Of a DNA stretch of 64,000 nucleotides, positions 19,182-28,907 are shown piece after piece. The position numbers were made by a program, and so were the translations under genes. A model generated the notes under the pieces. The model did not search any database, was not told the DNA's origin, and was given only the letters and a program-made list of their open reading frames with translations. The stretch's first letter is position 1. Every line of letters starts with the position of its first letter. Source of the DNA: Bacillus xiamenensis (lineage in GTDB: Bacteria; Bacillota; Bacilli; Bacillales; Bacillaceae); contig NZ_AMSH01000002.1 of the NCBI RefSeq assembly GCF_000300535.1, forward strand, positions 1-64,000, given 5' to 3'.

Positions 19182-19952
19182 ATGGGGATGATGCACCCAA
19201 TGAATCAACAAAACGACAAAAAACAGCATGACAAACGGCATGAGATCTATCAAGTATCAACGATGACCTCATTGCTTGAAGCCGTATATGATGGAGATTT
19301 CTCTCTCTCACATATTCCTGAACATGGTGATTTCGGCATTGGTACATTTAATCAATTAGATGGAGAGCTGATCGGCTTTGACGGCACATTTTATCGACTG
19401 CGCTCTGATGGAACAGCCACACCGGTAACAGATCAAGATTATTCACCTTTCTGCTCTCTAGCCTTCTTTGAAACAGACATCGTTCATCGAATTGATACAC
19501 CGATGACGTCCAAAGAGCTAGAGGAAGAAATCGACCGTATCTTACCAAGTAAGAATATCTTTTATGCGATTCGTATTGATGGCTCCTTCAAAAAGGTTCA
19601 AACCCGTACGGTCGAAAAACAGGGAAAACCTTACGTTCCAATGGTGGAAGCAGTCAAGTCACAGCCTATTTTCGATTTTGAGGATATTCACGGGACTATC
19701 GCAGGCTTCCGAACACCGCAGTACGCACATGGCATTGCGGTGAGTGGATATCATCTTCATTTTATTGACGATGATCGAAGTGTCGGCGGGCACGTATTTG
19801 ATTACACCGTTGATCAAGTGACCATTCGAGTGTCTCAAAAACGTCATATGAATTTACATCTGCCAAATACGCAGGATTTCTTCCAAGCAGACATTGATCG
19901 AGCTGACCTTGCACAGCAAATTGCCAGCGCGGAAAGCAGCCCAGAAAAATAA
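19182..19952 (+). CDS. alsD: Acetolactate decarboxylase AlsD
   Basis: A 256-residue alpha-acetolactate decarboxylase that makes acetoin. Zinc-binding and catalytic residues sit in GYHLHFIDDDRSVGGHVFDY near residues 189-207. It lies 35 bases after alsS with its own site AAAGGAG, so it is the same operon. Confidence 0.97.
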   Translation: MGMMHPMNQQNDKKQHDKRHEIYQVSTMTSLLEAVYDGDFSLSHIPEHGDFGIGTFNQLDGELIGFDGTFYRLRSDGTATPVTDQDYSPFCSLAFFETDIVHRIDTPMTSKELEEEIDRILPSKNIFYAIRIDGSFKKVQTRTVEKQGKPYVPMVEAVKSQPIFDFEDIHGTIAGFRTPQYAHGIAVSGYHLHFIDDDRSVGGHVFDYTVDQVTIRVSQKRHMNLHLPNTQDFFQADIDRADLAQQIASAESSPEK

Positions 19953-19958
19953 AATGAT

Positions 19959-19987
19959 AACACCTCGGTGATCCGAGGTGTTTTTTA
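19959..19987 (+). terminator. Terminator of alsSD
   Basis: AACACCTCGG, loop TGAT, CCGAGGTGTT, then TTTTT, just after the alsD stop. Confidence 0.9.
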
Positions 19988-20102
19988 TATACATAAAGAC
20001 TGTTTATTGATCATTATATTTTCATTTCGTTAGCAAACGATAAAATAAACATTCTATTCGTAATAAAATATGATAGAATATCAACAGAAGAAAGGTGGTT
20101 AT

Positions 20103-20582
20103 ATGGTGTCTAACGACTATAGTATTCCAAACTTAACATTAGACGAAAGAGACAAACAAATTTTATCCATCTTACATGAGGACGGTCGTATGTCCTATAC
20201 AGATCTCGGAAAACAAGTCGGTCTTTCGCGTGTTGCCGTTCAAGCCCGGATTCAGCAACTCATTGAGGCAGGTGTCATTGAACGATTCACCGCTGTCATT
20301 AACCCAGCCAAGATCGGCATTCATGTCTCTGTCTTTTTTAATGTAGAGGTTGAGCCGAAATTTTTAGAAGCGGTCGCTCTTCAGCTTGAGGAGGAAACAG
20401 CCGTTACAAGCCTTTATCATATGACAGGACCAAGTAAGCTGCATATGCATGGCATTTTTCAAAACGAACAGGAAATGGAGACTTTCCTGACAAAGAAGTT
20501 ATACCCGCTTGAAGGCGTCGTCAGTGTCGACTGCCAAATGCTCATTAAACGATACAAAAGCCGAATGGGCATGAAATTGTAG
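20103..20582 (+). CDS. ywrC: Lrp/AsnC-family regulator (YwrC)
   Basis: A 159-residue Lrp/AsnC protein. The N-terminal helix-turn-helix is [37 protein letters not shown], followed by a ligand-binding RAM-like domain. The ATG at 20103 follows AAAGGTGG. It heads an operon with the two chromate-transporter halves; in B. subtilis the corresponding regulator controls them in response to chromate. An imperfect palindrome, TCGTTAGCAAACGA, lies upstream near 20027-20040 and is a possible operator. Confidence 0.87.
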   Translation: MVSNDYSIPNLTLDERDKQILSILHEDGRMSYTDLGKQVGLSRVAVQARIQQLIEAGVIERFTAVINPAKIGIHVSVFFNVEVEPKFLEAVALQLEEETAVTSLYHMTGPSKLHMHGIFQNEQEMETFLTKKLYPLEGVVSVDCQMLIKRYKSRMGMKL

Positions 20583-20598
20583 ATAGGAGTTGAACCAC

Positions 20599-21180
20599 TT
20601 GCAATCATATATTGAACTGATTATCGCTATGGTACGAACCGGTATTCTCGGCTTTGGCGGAGGCCCTTCCGTGATTCCGCTCATTCGCCATGAAGCGGTG
20701 GTCAAATACCAATGGATCAATGACGACGAATTTGGAGAAACACTCGCCATTGCTAACGCATTACCCGGTCCGATTGCCACAAAAATGTCGGCTTACCTCG
20801 GCTATCGATTAAAAGGCGTATCCGGTGCAATTGTCGCAACAGCTGCTCATATTTTACCGACCTGTCTCGCCATGGTGGCACTTGTCACACTTGTCGGTGT
20901 CTTAAGCTCCTCAGTTATTATTCAAAATATGATCGGCGCTGTGACACCTGTCATTGCCGTTCTGTTAGGCATCATGGCATATGAATTTGGACAAAAAACG
21001 CTGAAAGGCTTCGGCATGATCTTTGGAGTCGCTTTATTTCTTTTGGCATTTGTCGGTCTTCAGGTGCTGTCGATCCATCCAGGAATTATTGTCATCATCT
21101 TTTTATTCTACGGTGCCCTTCATTTCAAACTGAAAAATCGCTGGAATCGGACAAATAAAGAGAAAGGAGTGTCTTCATGA
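20599..21180 (+). CDS. ywrB: Chromate transporter N-terminal half (YwrB)
   Basis: A 193-residue membrane protein made of a single CHR domain, with motifs GILGFGGGPSVIPLIRHEAV and ANALPGPIATKMSAYLGY. Short CHR proteins work as pairs to export chromate. The TTG at 20599 was chosen: GGAG lies about 10 bases upstream, whereas the TTG at 20590 nearly touches it. It overlaps ywrA by 4 bases. Confidence 0.88.
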   Translation: MQSYIELIIAMVRTGILGFGGGPSVIPLIRHEAVVKYQWINDDEFGETLAIANALPGPIATKMSAYLGYRLKGVSGAIVATAAHILPTCLAMVALVTLVGVLSSSVIIQNMIGAVTPVIAVLLGIMAYEFGQKTLKGFGMIFGVALFLLAFVGLQVLSIHPGIIVIIFLFYGALHFKLKNRWNRTNKEKGVSS

Positions 21181-21713
21181 TACTGATTCTCTTTTTATTC
21201 TGGGCATTCTTCTTGTCCAATCTATTAGGGTATGGAGGAGGCCCTGCATCTATTCCGCTCAATTATGAAGAAATTGTTCATCATTTTCATTGGATGACGA
21301 ACGAAGGGTTCTCCAATATGCTGGCTTTAGCCAATGCACTCCCAGGACCAATCGCGACGAAAATTGCGGCATATGTGGGCTATGATGTCATGGGCTGGCC
21401 AGGATTCATTGTGGCACTACTTGCCACCGTATTACCTTCAGCTGTTGGATTAATATTGTTACTAAAACTCATCGACCGCTTTCGCCAATCCCCTGTCGTA
21501 AAAGGCATGACCTTATCCGTACAGCCTGTCATCGCAATGATGATGCTTTTATTAACTTGGGAAATTGGCGAGGATGCCGTGAAAGCCATTGGCTGGACTC
21601 AATCGCTCACCATTGCCGCTATTTCATTTTTCTTAATGACCAAATTCAAATTGCACCCTGCCTTTTTGATTGTGGCTGCATTTTTATATGGCGGATTCAT
21701 TCTTCCACATTAA
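21177..21713 (+). CDS. ywrA: Chromate transporter C-terminal half (YwrA)
   Basis: A 178-residue single-CHR-domain membrane protein with the matching motifs GYGGGPASIPLNYEEIV and ANALPGPIATKIAAYVGY. It starts inside the ywrB stop (ATGA), so production is coupled to its partner. Pairs of short CHR proteins are expected to have opposite membrane orientations. Confidence 0.9.
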   Translation: MILILFLFWAFFLSNLLGYGGGPASIPLNYEEIVHHFHWMTNEGFSNMLALANALPGPIATKIAAYVGYDVMGWPGFIVALLATVLPSAVGLILLLKLIDRFRQSPVVKGMTLSVQPVIAMMMLLLTWEIGEDAVKAIGWTQSLTIAAISFFLMTKFKLHPAFLIVAAFLYGGFILPH

Positions 21714-21716
21714 CGT

Positions 21717-21754
21717 GAAAACCGATAACATCAGCTGTTATCGGTTTTCTTTTT
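21717..21754. terminator. Bidirectional terminator between ywrA and ywqF
   Basis: GAAAACCGATAACA, loop TCAGC, TGTTATCGGTTTTC, with T-rich sequence on both sides. It lies between convergent genes. Confidence 0.88.
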
Positions 21755-23072
21755 ACATATAAATAGGCGAGACTGGACGACGCCCGATCGAATGATATTC
21801 GACCCCTGCTAATTCTGCCGCTTCAAGCGTATGACAGTTTCGTCCATCAAAAATAAGCGGGTGTCTCATCCAACCCTTGTAGGCTGAGAGCGGAAAAGTC
21901 TGAATATCCGCCCATTCTGTTAAAATACAGACGGCATCGGCATCCTTTATCGCTTCTTCAATGGTTTGAGCAAAAAAGACTTGCTTAGGCAATTCACGAG
22001 CTGCTTTGTGTGCGGCAACTGGATCATAGGCCACCAGATCGGCACCTAGCTCATGCATCTCATGGGCAATCGCAATCGACGGCGCTTCCCGCATATCATC
22101 GGTATTCGGCTTAAAAGACAGACCAAGAAGGGCGATTCTCTTCCCTTCCAGGTTTGCCCCCATCCGCTCCTGCACACCTCGAATAAAACTTGCTCGCTGC
22201 TCATTGTTCACTTTAATCACAGCCTTTAAAAGCTCAAAATCATGGGACACATTCCCTGCAATTTGGACAAGTGCATTTGTATCCTTCGGAAAACAAGAAC
22301 CACCGTAGCCAATGCCTGCCCGGAGAAACGAAGAACCGATCCGCTGATCCAGTCCCATCCCCTCTGCCACCCTTTCAACATCAGCCCCCGTTTTTACACA
22401 AATCGAAGCAATTTCATTCATGAAGCTGATTTTTGTGGCAAGAAAAGCATTTGATGCGTACTTGATCATTTCTGCACTTTTACGATCTGTTTTTACAAAT
22501 GGCAGGTGAAAATCAACATACATGTCCTCTAGCTGGTCTAAGACGTTCTGTGTTTCCGCTCCAATCACAAGCCGATCCGCCCTCAATGTATCTGAAATGG
22601 CAGACCCTTCCCGTAAAAATTCTGGATTAGATGCGACAGATAATGGCTCCTTCCGGCCTAATTCTTGATGAATCAAACGATCAATTTGATCACCCGTTCC
22701 GACAGGCACTGTACTTTTCACCACAAGCACCGCGCCTGGCTTCGCTTTTAAGCCCATTTCCTTTGCAGCCTGAAAGACATACTGCAAATCAGCTTGACCA
22801 TCTGCCTGCTGCGGGGTACCGACAGCAATCATTAACACATCAGCCTCTGAGTAGGCTGCCGCTCCATTGATGTGAAAATGAATGTGTCCTTGCTCTAGAT
22901 TTCGTTTGAGAAGCTCTTTTAATCCCGGCTCATACATCGGAGGAGTCCCTTGCTTCAGCTTCATGACCTTGCGCCGGTCAATATCAATACATGTCACATG
23001 ATGCCCTGCCTCCGCTAAACATACCCCCGTGACAAGCCCCACATACCCACAGCCTGCAATCGCAATATTCAT
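21753..23072 (-). CDS. ywqF: UDP-glucose 6-dehydrogenase (YwqF/TuaD family)
   Basis: A 439-residue UDP-glucose/GDP-mannose dehydrogenase that oxidises UDP-glucose to UDP-glucuronate with two NAD+. It has the N-terminal Rossmann motif GCGYVGLVTGVCLAEAGH and the catalytic Cys in GYGGSCFPKDTNAL. The product can feed teichuronic acid or exopolysaccharide synthesis. Position next to ywqB/ywqA supports ywqF rather than tuaD. RBS GGGGAG lies upstream. Confidence 0.88.
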   Translation of the reverse strand: MNIAIAGCGYVGLVTGVCLAEAGHHVTCIDIDRRKVMKLKQGTPPMYEPGLKELLKRNLEQGHIHFHINGAAAYSEADVLMIAVGTPQQADGQADLQYVFQAAKEMGLKAKPGAVLVVKSTVPVGTGDQIDRLIHQELGRKEPLSVASNPEFLREGSAISDTLRADRLVIGAETQNVLDQLEDMYVDFHLPFVKTDRKSAEMIKYASNAFLATKISFMNEIASICVKTGADVERVAEGMGLDQRIGSSFLRAGIGYGGSCFPKDTNALVQIAGNVSHDFELLKAVIKVNNEQRASFIRGVQERMGANLEGKRIALLGLSFKPNTDDMREAPSIAIAHEMHELGADLVAYDPVAAHKAARELPKQVFFAQTIEEAIKDADAVCILTEWADIQTFPLSAYKGWMRHPLIFDGRNCHTLEAAELAGVEYHSIGRRPVSPIYM

Positions 23073-23139
23073 GATCCATCAGCTCCCCATACTCCTTATG
23101 CTTGTAATGTCATCGTATGCCGGGAGTTTTCGTTCCATT

Positions 23140-23199
23140 CATAAAAGCATACAAAAACCCCCTGCTGTCACGAGCAGGGGGTTTTTGTATGCTTTTATG
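23140..23199. terminator. Very long perfect palindrome acting as bidirectional terminator
   Basis: Two arms of 27 bases (23140-23166 and 23173-23199) are perfect reverse complements around a 6-base loop. The core CCCCCTGCT/AGCAGGGGG with flanking T-runs is a textbook terminator. The outer extension to the stop codon of the small upstream gene makes it much longer than usual. Confidence 0.85.
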
Positions 23200-23338
23200 A
23201 AACAAGACCATTTCGAATATGAGCAATCAGATTTTCAAGCATTTCTTTTGTTGTGACATCATTTGAATTTTCACCAATATCATGAGCGTACATCAAAATC
23301 TTTAAAAATTCTTCTTGATTTAAACCCTTATTATCCAT
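23195..23338 (-). CDS. Small hypothetical protein, 47 residues
   Basis: An open reading frame with ATG at 23338, Shine-Dalgarno GAAAGGA about 9 bases upstream, and a stop inside the long terminator palindrome. The predicted protein is soluble and helical, begins MDNKGLNQEEFLKILMY and is acidic in the middle (HDIGENSNDVTTKEMLEN). I do not recognise a family. The well-placed ribosome site and terminator make it a credible gene. Confidence 0.7.
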   Translation of the reverse strand: MDNKGLNQEEFLKILMYAHDIGENSNDVTTKEMLENLIAHIRNGLVS

Positions 23339-23524
23339 GTCTGTATCCTTTCGAATCCACTAATTTCATTATTATATGCTGTATGGTTGGTTTATGCAAT
23401 ACTCTAATACATCATTCGACAGCTTTTGAAATTTATGACCATTTTCATGAAAAACTTTTTTATAAATCACCATTGAGCTATAATAAAAGAATTGGAATCT
23501 TTTACTTGGTTAGGAGCGGATCAA

Positions 23525-25132
23525 ATGCTTCAGCACAACATCAACGAGGAAGAAATCAAACAAACAGCCGAACAGATCAAAGAACTTCTTCCTGCAACAG
23601 ATGAAAACAAACAACTCATCAAAAAAGCATTGATTACTTATAGACAGGACAGCGTATATCGTCTCAAGCAAGAGTCTGATACCGAATGGTCAGCTTATGT
23701 CCATGATGTCGTGGTAGCAAAGGTGAATCTGCAACTATTATTACCAATCATCAGTAGATGCACTTGTCCAGCTGATGGATTTTGTAAACACATCCTCGCT
23801 GTCTTCTTTTCGCTGTACGCTCAAGTAGAGAGTGTGACCGGCTTTACAGAGAATTGGTCAGAAAAGGATGAGTTACAGCGCAGCAAAGAACTGCTTCGCC
23901 AGCACTTCCAAGTGAAGCGCCCAAACGAACAATCACTCCAAAGCTGGCTGACTTTTTTCCAAGAGGAATTTAACCTCTGGCTTAAACGAACACCGAAGCA
24001 TCAGCAAACACCACAGCATTTGTATTACGGCTATTTATCGGTTCTGAAAAAACACGCACCCACTTCACCTGAATTCAAGAGTTTGTATGCGATTCATATG
24101 TCTATCGATGTGTGGCTAAGGCTTCATGAGCTCATCGACCTCGGCCGGCTTGATGCCGAAAAGGACTTTTATTCCATGAATCCTTATGTAGAACAGCTCA
24201 TGAACACCATTTTTGATTCAGTGGATCATTTAAAGACATATGCACTTTCCTTTTCCCTCGATCCGTTTCTTGAAAACACACCAACTGCCGTTCGGACACT
24301 TCTTCAAATAGACGGACCTTTCCAGCATGAACGAGTCGTGGTCTTTATGGAGATTTGGGGAACTATATTAAATAGAGGGAAATGGGTCAAAAATGAAACC
24401 ACATTACTCAAAAAAGCACAGCAGCAAGAACAAACAGTTGAGCGCACCATCGGGCTGATGCATATGGATTATTTGCTAAAAGAAGACGAACGACTCTTTC
24501 AGCAATTACAGCTGCTCAATGCAGATATGCTGCCAAATGTGCTCAATTGGCTAAAGGATCTCACAAACCGCAAAGATTGGAAGCGGCTTAATCACTGGTA
24601 TCACGAGATCACATATATATTAGAAGAATATTGCCAGCTGGACCTTTCCTACAGAGAACTGCGAGGAGCCGTCAGTGATTTCTTCTTTTATTTAGATGCA
24701 TACTTTAAGCAGACGAAAGATCATCACTTGTATGAACGCTACCTCCAAGTCTGTATGCCTTATGCATTTACTGAATATAGCCAGCTTTTATATGCACAGC
24801 AGCGCTACGCAGAATGGATTGAAATACACAGCCTCGTTGGTTTCTCCATCAGCGAATTGGAGAAAGAACTGATCAAACAGATTGCAAAAGAAGAACCTGA
24901 AGCGCTCATTCCTTCGTACCATCGTGAAATCTCACTGCTCCTCGATCAAAAGAATCGAAGTGCCTATCGAGAGTCTGTGAAAATGCTCAAAAAACTGCGT
25001 ACGCTTTATCATAAAACGAAAAAAACCGTGATTTGGGAAAGATATGTAAAGCAGCTGCAAGATTCAACGAAACGGCTGCGTGCGTTCCAAGAGGAAATGA
25101 AGAAAGGAAAATTGATTGATGACACGCCATAA
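23525..25132 (+). CDS. ywqB: SWIM zinc-finger protein (YwqB)
   Basis: A 535-residue protein with a SWIM zinc finger near residues 68-85 (RCTCPADGFCKHILAV, CxC...CxH). The rest is helical. SWIM proteins often bind nucleic acid or partner with SNF2 ATPases. Here it overlaps the SNF2 gene ywqA, so the two probably form one unit. The ATG at 23525 was chosen because TTAGGAG lies 8-9 bases upstream; the earlier TTG at 23492 has none. Confidence 0.86.
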   Translation: MLQHNINEEEIKQTAEQIKELLPATDENKQLIKKALITYRQDSVYRLKQESDTEWSAYVHDVVVAKVNLQLLLPIISRCTCPADGFCKHILAVFFSLYAQVESVTGFTENWSEKDELQRSKELLRQHFQVKRPNEQSLQSWLTFFQEEFNLWLKRTPKHQQTPQHLYYGYLSVLKKHAPTSPEFKSLYAIHMSIDVWLRLHELIDLGRLDAEKDFYSMNPYVEQLMNTIFDSVDHLKTYALSFSLDPFLENTPTAVRTLLQIDGPFQHERVVVFMEIWGTILNRGKWVKNETTLLKKAQQQEQTVERTIGLMHMDYLLKEDERLFQQLQLLNADMLPNVLNWLKDLTNRKDWKRLNHWYHEITYILEEYCQLDLSYRELRGAVSDFFFYLDAYFKQTKDHHLYERYLQVCMPYAFTEYSQLLYAQQRYAEWIEIHSLVGFSISELEKELIKQIAKEEPEALIPSYHREISLLLDQKNRSAYRESVKMLKKLRTLYHKTKKTVIWERYVKQLQDSTKRLRAFQEEMKKGKLIDDTP

Positions 25133-27896
25133 ACAAATTGTCATTCATGCAGAACAAACAGAAGATTTCTCTTTCACCATTTCAGCGCAAGCAGAGGACG
25201 GACACCCTGTTCCGCTTAATGAAATGAAGAGGCAGCTTTTTCAATGGCACGAATCTTCTTTTTATGGAACATTCTTAGAAGATGTGAGCTTTATTGGCAC
25301 ACCTGCCTTCCTATTAAGCCCTTGGATGACCGTGGAATTGCTAGGAAAAAATTCATTTAATACCTTCAGCCATGTGACATTAACGGATGAAACAGAGCCG
25401 CTTATGAAAACAGCCTCTACCATTTACGAATTCATCGAGGATGAAGATTTCGTTCCAGATTACGAGGCATGGACAGAGGGCGTGCTCCGGTTTAAAGACA
25501 AAGAAGGCTTATTAGAGGGCTATACGGCTGATTGGTTTTCCGCTGCCGTACAGGATTATATTCAATATGATGATGCCCTGCAGCACAAATGGAACCGAAT
25601 GACTGCACAATCGCCTGCCCTTTCATCCTTCCAAGGACATTTTTTAGATGAGCAGGATTTCTTGGAGACGATTGGCTGGATTGAAGATGAGACGCCTTTC
25701 ACTGTCGGCTTGCGCTTAAATGAGCCGGAATTCGACGGGGATGATTGGAAAATCGAATTGTTTTTGCGCGATAAGAAAAACAGCAGTCTTCACTTCTTTG
25801 AAGGCAACCGTTCATTAAAAAAATCTTGGCGTCCATATCAAGAAAAAATCGCAAGAGAACTGGAGCGATTCAGTCAAATTGTTCCCTGGCTCTCTTTCAC
25901 ATCTGGTACAACGCTCATGTCAGAAGAAGAAGCCTGGCTTTTCCTATCTGAAGCAAGTGAAACACTTGTGAATATGGGCATCGAGATTCTGCTTCCATCG
26001 TGGTGGCAAATCGTCAAAGAAAGCACCATGATGCTAAAAGCAAAGGTTTCCTCAACACCGCGAGGCGAATCGCATGTTGGAATGGATGCCTTAATGGACT
26101 TTAATTGGCGCTTTGCCACAAATGGCATTGAGCTGACAGAAGATGAGTTCAATGAGCTTGTTCAAAGTAAACGCCGCCTTGTCAACATTCGTGGACAATG
26201 GATCAAAATCGACCCGACCTTCATCCAGCAAATGAAAAAATGGATGGCGCGCGCCGAAAACGAAGGGCTTCACATGTCTGATATTTTATCTCGTGAACTA
26301 GCAGATCAAGAGGCCTCCTCTGAAGCGGTTCCAGAACTATTGGACAGCTCGGCATTTGCTCATATTCAATTTGAACTTTCTTCTCAATTAAGAGGCCTTG
26401 TCCATCAGCTAAATGATACAAAAGAGCTGCCTTCCTACAAAATGAGTGAATCCTTTAAAGGTACACTGCGCCCATATCAGCAGCACGGTGTCAATTGGCT
26501 TTTATTTTTAAGATCTCATGGATTCGGCGCTTGTTTAGCAGATGATATGGGACTTGGTAAGACGATTCAAATGATCGCTTATTTCACCTATTTGAAGGAG
26601 CAGGAGCAAGACGCCGCTCCTTCTCTCATCATTGCGCCAACCTCTGTTTTAGGTAACTGGCAAAGAGAGCTGGAAACATTTGCACCACACTTGAATGTCG
26701 CTCTGCACTACGGACCATCACGTCCACAAGGCGAAAACTTCACCAAAGCATATGAGTCAACAGATATTGTCCTGACATCTTACGGACTCTCTCACTCTGA
26801 TCGTGATGAATTAACATCAGCCAAGTGGAATACCATTTGCTTAGACGAAGCCCAGAACATTAAGAATGCCCATACGAAACAATCGAGAGCGATCAGGCAA
26901 TTAAAAGGGCAGCATCACATTGCCCTCAGCGGGACACCGATGGAGAACCGCTTGACAGAGCTGTGGTCCATTTTCGACTTCGTCAACAAAGGGTATCTCG
27001 GCAGCCTGACCAGCTTTCATAAAAAATTCGTCCTTCCAATTGAAAAAGATCGTGAACAAAAAAGAATTGAACAGCTGCAGCAGCTGATCAAACCTTTCTT
27101 ATTAAGACGAACAAAACAAGACGAAGAGGTCGCCCTGAACCTGCCTGAGAAACTAGAAGAAAAAGAATTCATCCCGTTATCGGCTGAACAGGCATCTTTA
27201 TACGAACAGCTCGTCAAGGATACATTCGAACACATGGCTTCATTAACAGGGATGCAGCGGAAGGCCATCATCTTAAGTATGCTCGGCAGACTCAAACAGA
27301 TTTGTGATCACCCTGCCCTCTATTTAAAAGAAAGCGGGACAGATGTGAAGCTGTTGAAACGTTCATTAAAAATGGATAAATTAGCAGAGCTGTTAAAAGC
27401 CATACATGATCAAGGAGAAAGTTGCCTCATCTTTACGCAATATATTGAAATGGGCAACATGATCAAACAACTTGCGGAAAAGATGTTTGGAGAACCCGTT
27501 CAATTTTTAAATGGCAGTTTATCAAAACTTGAGCGGGACAAAATGGTGGAACGCTTCCAGAAAAAAGAGTTCAACATCTTAATTCTTTCTCTAAAAGCAG
27601 GAGGAACAGGACTGAACTTAACCGCCGCCAATCATGTCATTCATTATGATAGATGGTGGAATCCTGCCGTGGAAAACCAGGCGACAGACCGTGCGTATCG
27701 TATCGGACAAAAACGATTTGTGCACGTCCATAAAATGATCACAACCGGCACAATTGAGGAAAAAATTGATCAAATGCTCGAAACAAAACAAACACTAAAT
27801 GATCAAATTATCCAAAGTGAAAGCTGGATTACAGAGCTATCGACGAACGAACTAGAAGATTTATTTACATTAAGTGCGGCCGCTCAATCATCTTAA
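25119..27896 (+). CDS. ywqA: SNF2-family DNA-dependent ATPase/helicase (YwqA)
   Basis: A 925-residue SNF2/Rad54-type ATPase. The N-terminal half is the SNF2-associated bacterial domain. The motor begins near residue 445: Walker A ADDMGLGKTIQM, then DEAQ box LDEAQNIKN, motif III ALSGTPMENRL, and C-terminal helicase motifs LKAGGTGLNLTAANHVIHYDRWWNPAVENQATDRAYRIGQ. Bacterial members translocate on DNA and may remodel protein-DNA complexes; the precise role is unknown. It overlaps ywqB by 14 bases. Confidence 0.92.
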   Translation: MTRHKQIVIHAEQTEDFSFTISAQAEDGHPVPLNEMKRQLFQWHESSFYGTFLEDVSFIGTPAFLLSPWMTVELLGKNSFNTFSHVTLTDETEPLMKTASTIYEFIEDEDFVPDYEAWTEGVLRFKDKEGLLEGYTADWFSAAVQDYIQYDDALQHKWNRMTAQSPALSSFQGHFLDEQDFLETIGWIEDETPFTVGLRLNEPEFDGDDWKIELFLRDKKNSSLHFFEGNRSLKKSWRPYQEKIARELERFSQIVPWLSFTSGTTLMSEEEAWLFLSEASETLVNMGIEILLPSWWQIVKESTMMLKAKVSSTPRGESHVGMDALMDFNWRFATNGIELTEDEFNELVQSKRRLVNIRGQWIKIDPTFIQQMKKWMARAENEGLHMSDILSRELADQEASSEAVPELLDSSAFAHIQFELSSQLRGLVHQLNDTKELPSYKMSESFKGTLRPYQQHGVNWLLFLRSHGFGACLADDMGLGKTIQMIAYFTYLKEQEQDAAPSLIIAPTSVLGNWQRELETFAPHLNVALHYGPSRPQGENFTKAYESTDIVLTSYGLSHSDRDELTSAKWNTICLDEAQNIKNAHTKQSRAIRQLKGQHHIALSGTPMENRLTELWSIFDFVNKGYLGSLTSFHKKFVLPIEKDREQKRIEQLQQLIKPFLLRRTKQDEEVALNLPEKLEEKEFIPLSAEQASLYEQLVKDTFEHMASLTGMQRKAIILSMLGRLKQICDHPALYLKESGTDVKLLKRSLKMDKLAELLKAIHDQGESCLIFTQYIEMGNMIKQLAEKMFGEPVQFLNGSLSKLERDKMVERFQKKEFNILILSLKAGGTGLNLTAANHVIHYDRWWNPAVENQATDRAYRIGQKRFVHVHKMITTGTIEEKIDQMLETKQTLNDQIIQSESWITELSTNELEDLFTLSAAAQSS

Positions 27897-27903
27897 ACAC
27901 AGC

Positions 27904-27947
27904 AAAAAGAGGACTTTTCTCAAGCTCGATGAAAAGTCCTCTTTTTT
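27904..27947. terminator. Bidirectional terminator between ywqA and ytvA
   Basis: AAAAAGAGGACTTTTC pairs with GAAAAGTCCTCTTTTTT around a loop of about 11 bases, between convergent genes. Confidence 0.9.
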
Positions 27948-27967
27948 CATTTTCATATGAAAAAATG

Positions 27968-28756
27968 TTAAATTTGCAGATTTTTCAAAGCAGATTTTAC
28001 ATTCATATACGTATTCAAATCACGGAAGTCTTCTCTCATTTCTCCCATTTTCATCGCAAGATTTGGTTTAATTCCTGTCACAATCAGTTCAGTGCCAGTC
28101 ATTAAAATCAAATCGTTCAACTTAAAGATGGCATCCGCCACAAATGAATCGACCTCTAATAAACCGGACAGATCCACAATAAAATAATCGTCCTTGGATT
28201 GAGAGATATAGGTGGAGACCGTTGAAATGATTTTATTAAATCTTGGCGCTGTTAACGTACCAATGATCGGTAACACAGAGATACCATCCTTCACCGGAAC
28301 AATCGGTACAGAAATATTCAACACTTCATCAATTGATTGCTCAAGAAGCTCCTGCTGTTCCTTCTCCTTCGTGACATCCTTTTGCAGGCCAACGAAATAA
28401 AGACGTTTCCCTTCATTTTCGTCTATCCAAAGAGGAGCCACACTTAACTCGTTCCAAAACATTTGTCCAGATTTTTTATAATTTTTCAGCTGAACAGTGA
28501 CAGCCTCTTTGTTTTCAATGGCTGCCCTCATTTGTTTTAACACGATTTGCTCAGTTTCATCCCCTTGAAGGAAACGGCAATTCTTCCCTAATACTTCGGT
28601 TTCTTGATAGCCTGTCATATCTAAAAAGCCCTTGTTCACATATATTAAAGGATTATCAGGTAAAGACGGGTCCGTTACCGTCAGGCCAACCTGAGTATAG
28701 TCTAAGGCTTCCTTGATTAAATGCAGATTTTCGGACTTATAAGATTCCAGCGCCAT
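27968..28756 (-). CDS. ytvA: Blue-light photoreceptor, LOV-STAS (YtvA)
   Basis: A 262-residue protein with an N-terminal PAS/LOV domain (about 10-125) carrying the flavin-adduct motif GKNCRFLQG with the photoactive Cys60, then a J-alpha linker and a C-terminal STAS domain (about 145-255) with DLSGLLEVDS. In B. subtilis YtvA binds FMN and feeds blue-light signals into the stressosome to activate SigB. The ATG at 28756 follows AAGGAGAG; an in-frame ATG 18 bases upstream overlaps that site. Confidence 0.94.
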   Translation of the reverse strand: MALESYKSENLHLIKEALDYTQVGLTVTDPSLPDNPLIYVNKGFLDMTGYQETEVLGKNCRFLQGDETEQIVLKQMRAAIENKEAVTVQLKNYKKSGQMFWNELSVAPLWIDENEGKRLYFVGLQKDVTKEKEQQELLEQSIDEVLNISVPIVPVKDGISVLPIIGTLTAPRFNKIISTVSTYISQSKDDYFIVDLSGLLEVDSFVADAIFKLNDLILMTGTELIVTGIKPNLAMKMGEMREDFRDLNTYMNVKSALKNLQI

Positions 28757-28907
28757 TCGTGTACTCTCCTTCATTTCCTTACAAGCGGGTTATACTCATA
28801 ATGAAATTATATGATGTTCCACACCAGGTGTAAATAGAAGTAGTTCTGATTTCTCTTTTGTAGAATGCGCTTCATCCTATTAGAATTATTCAAAACACCC
28901 AATTTGT

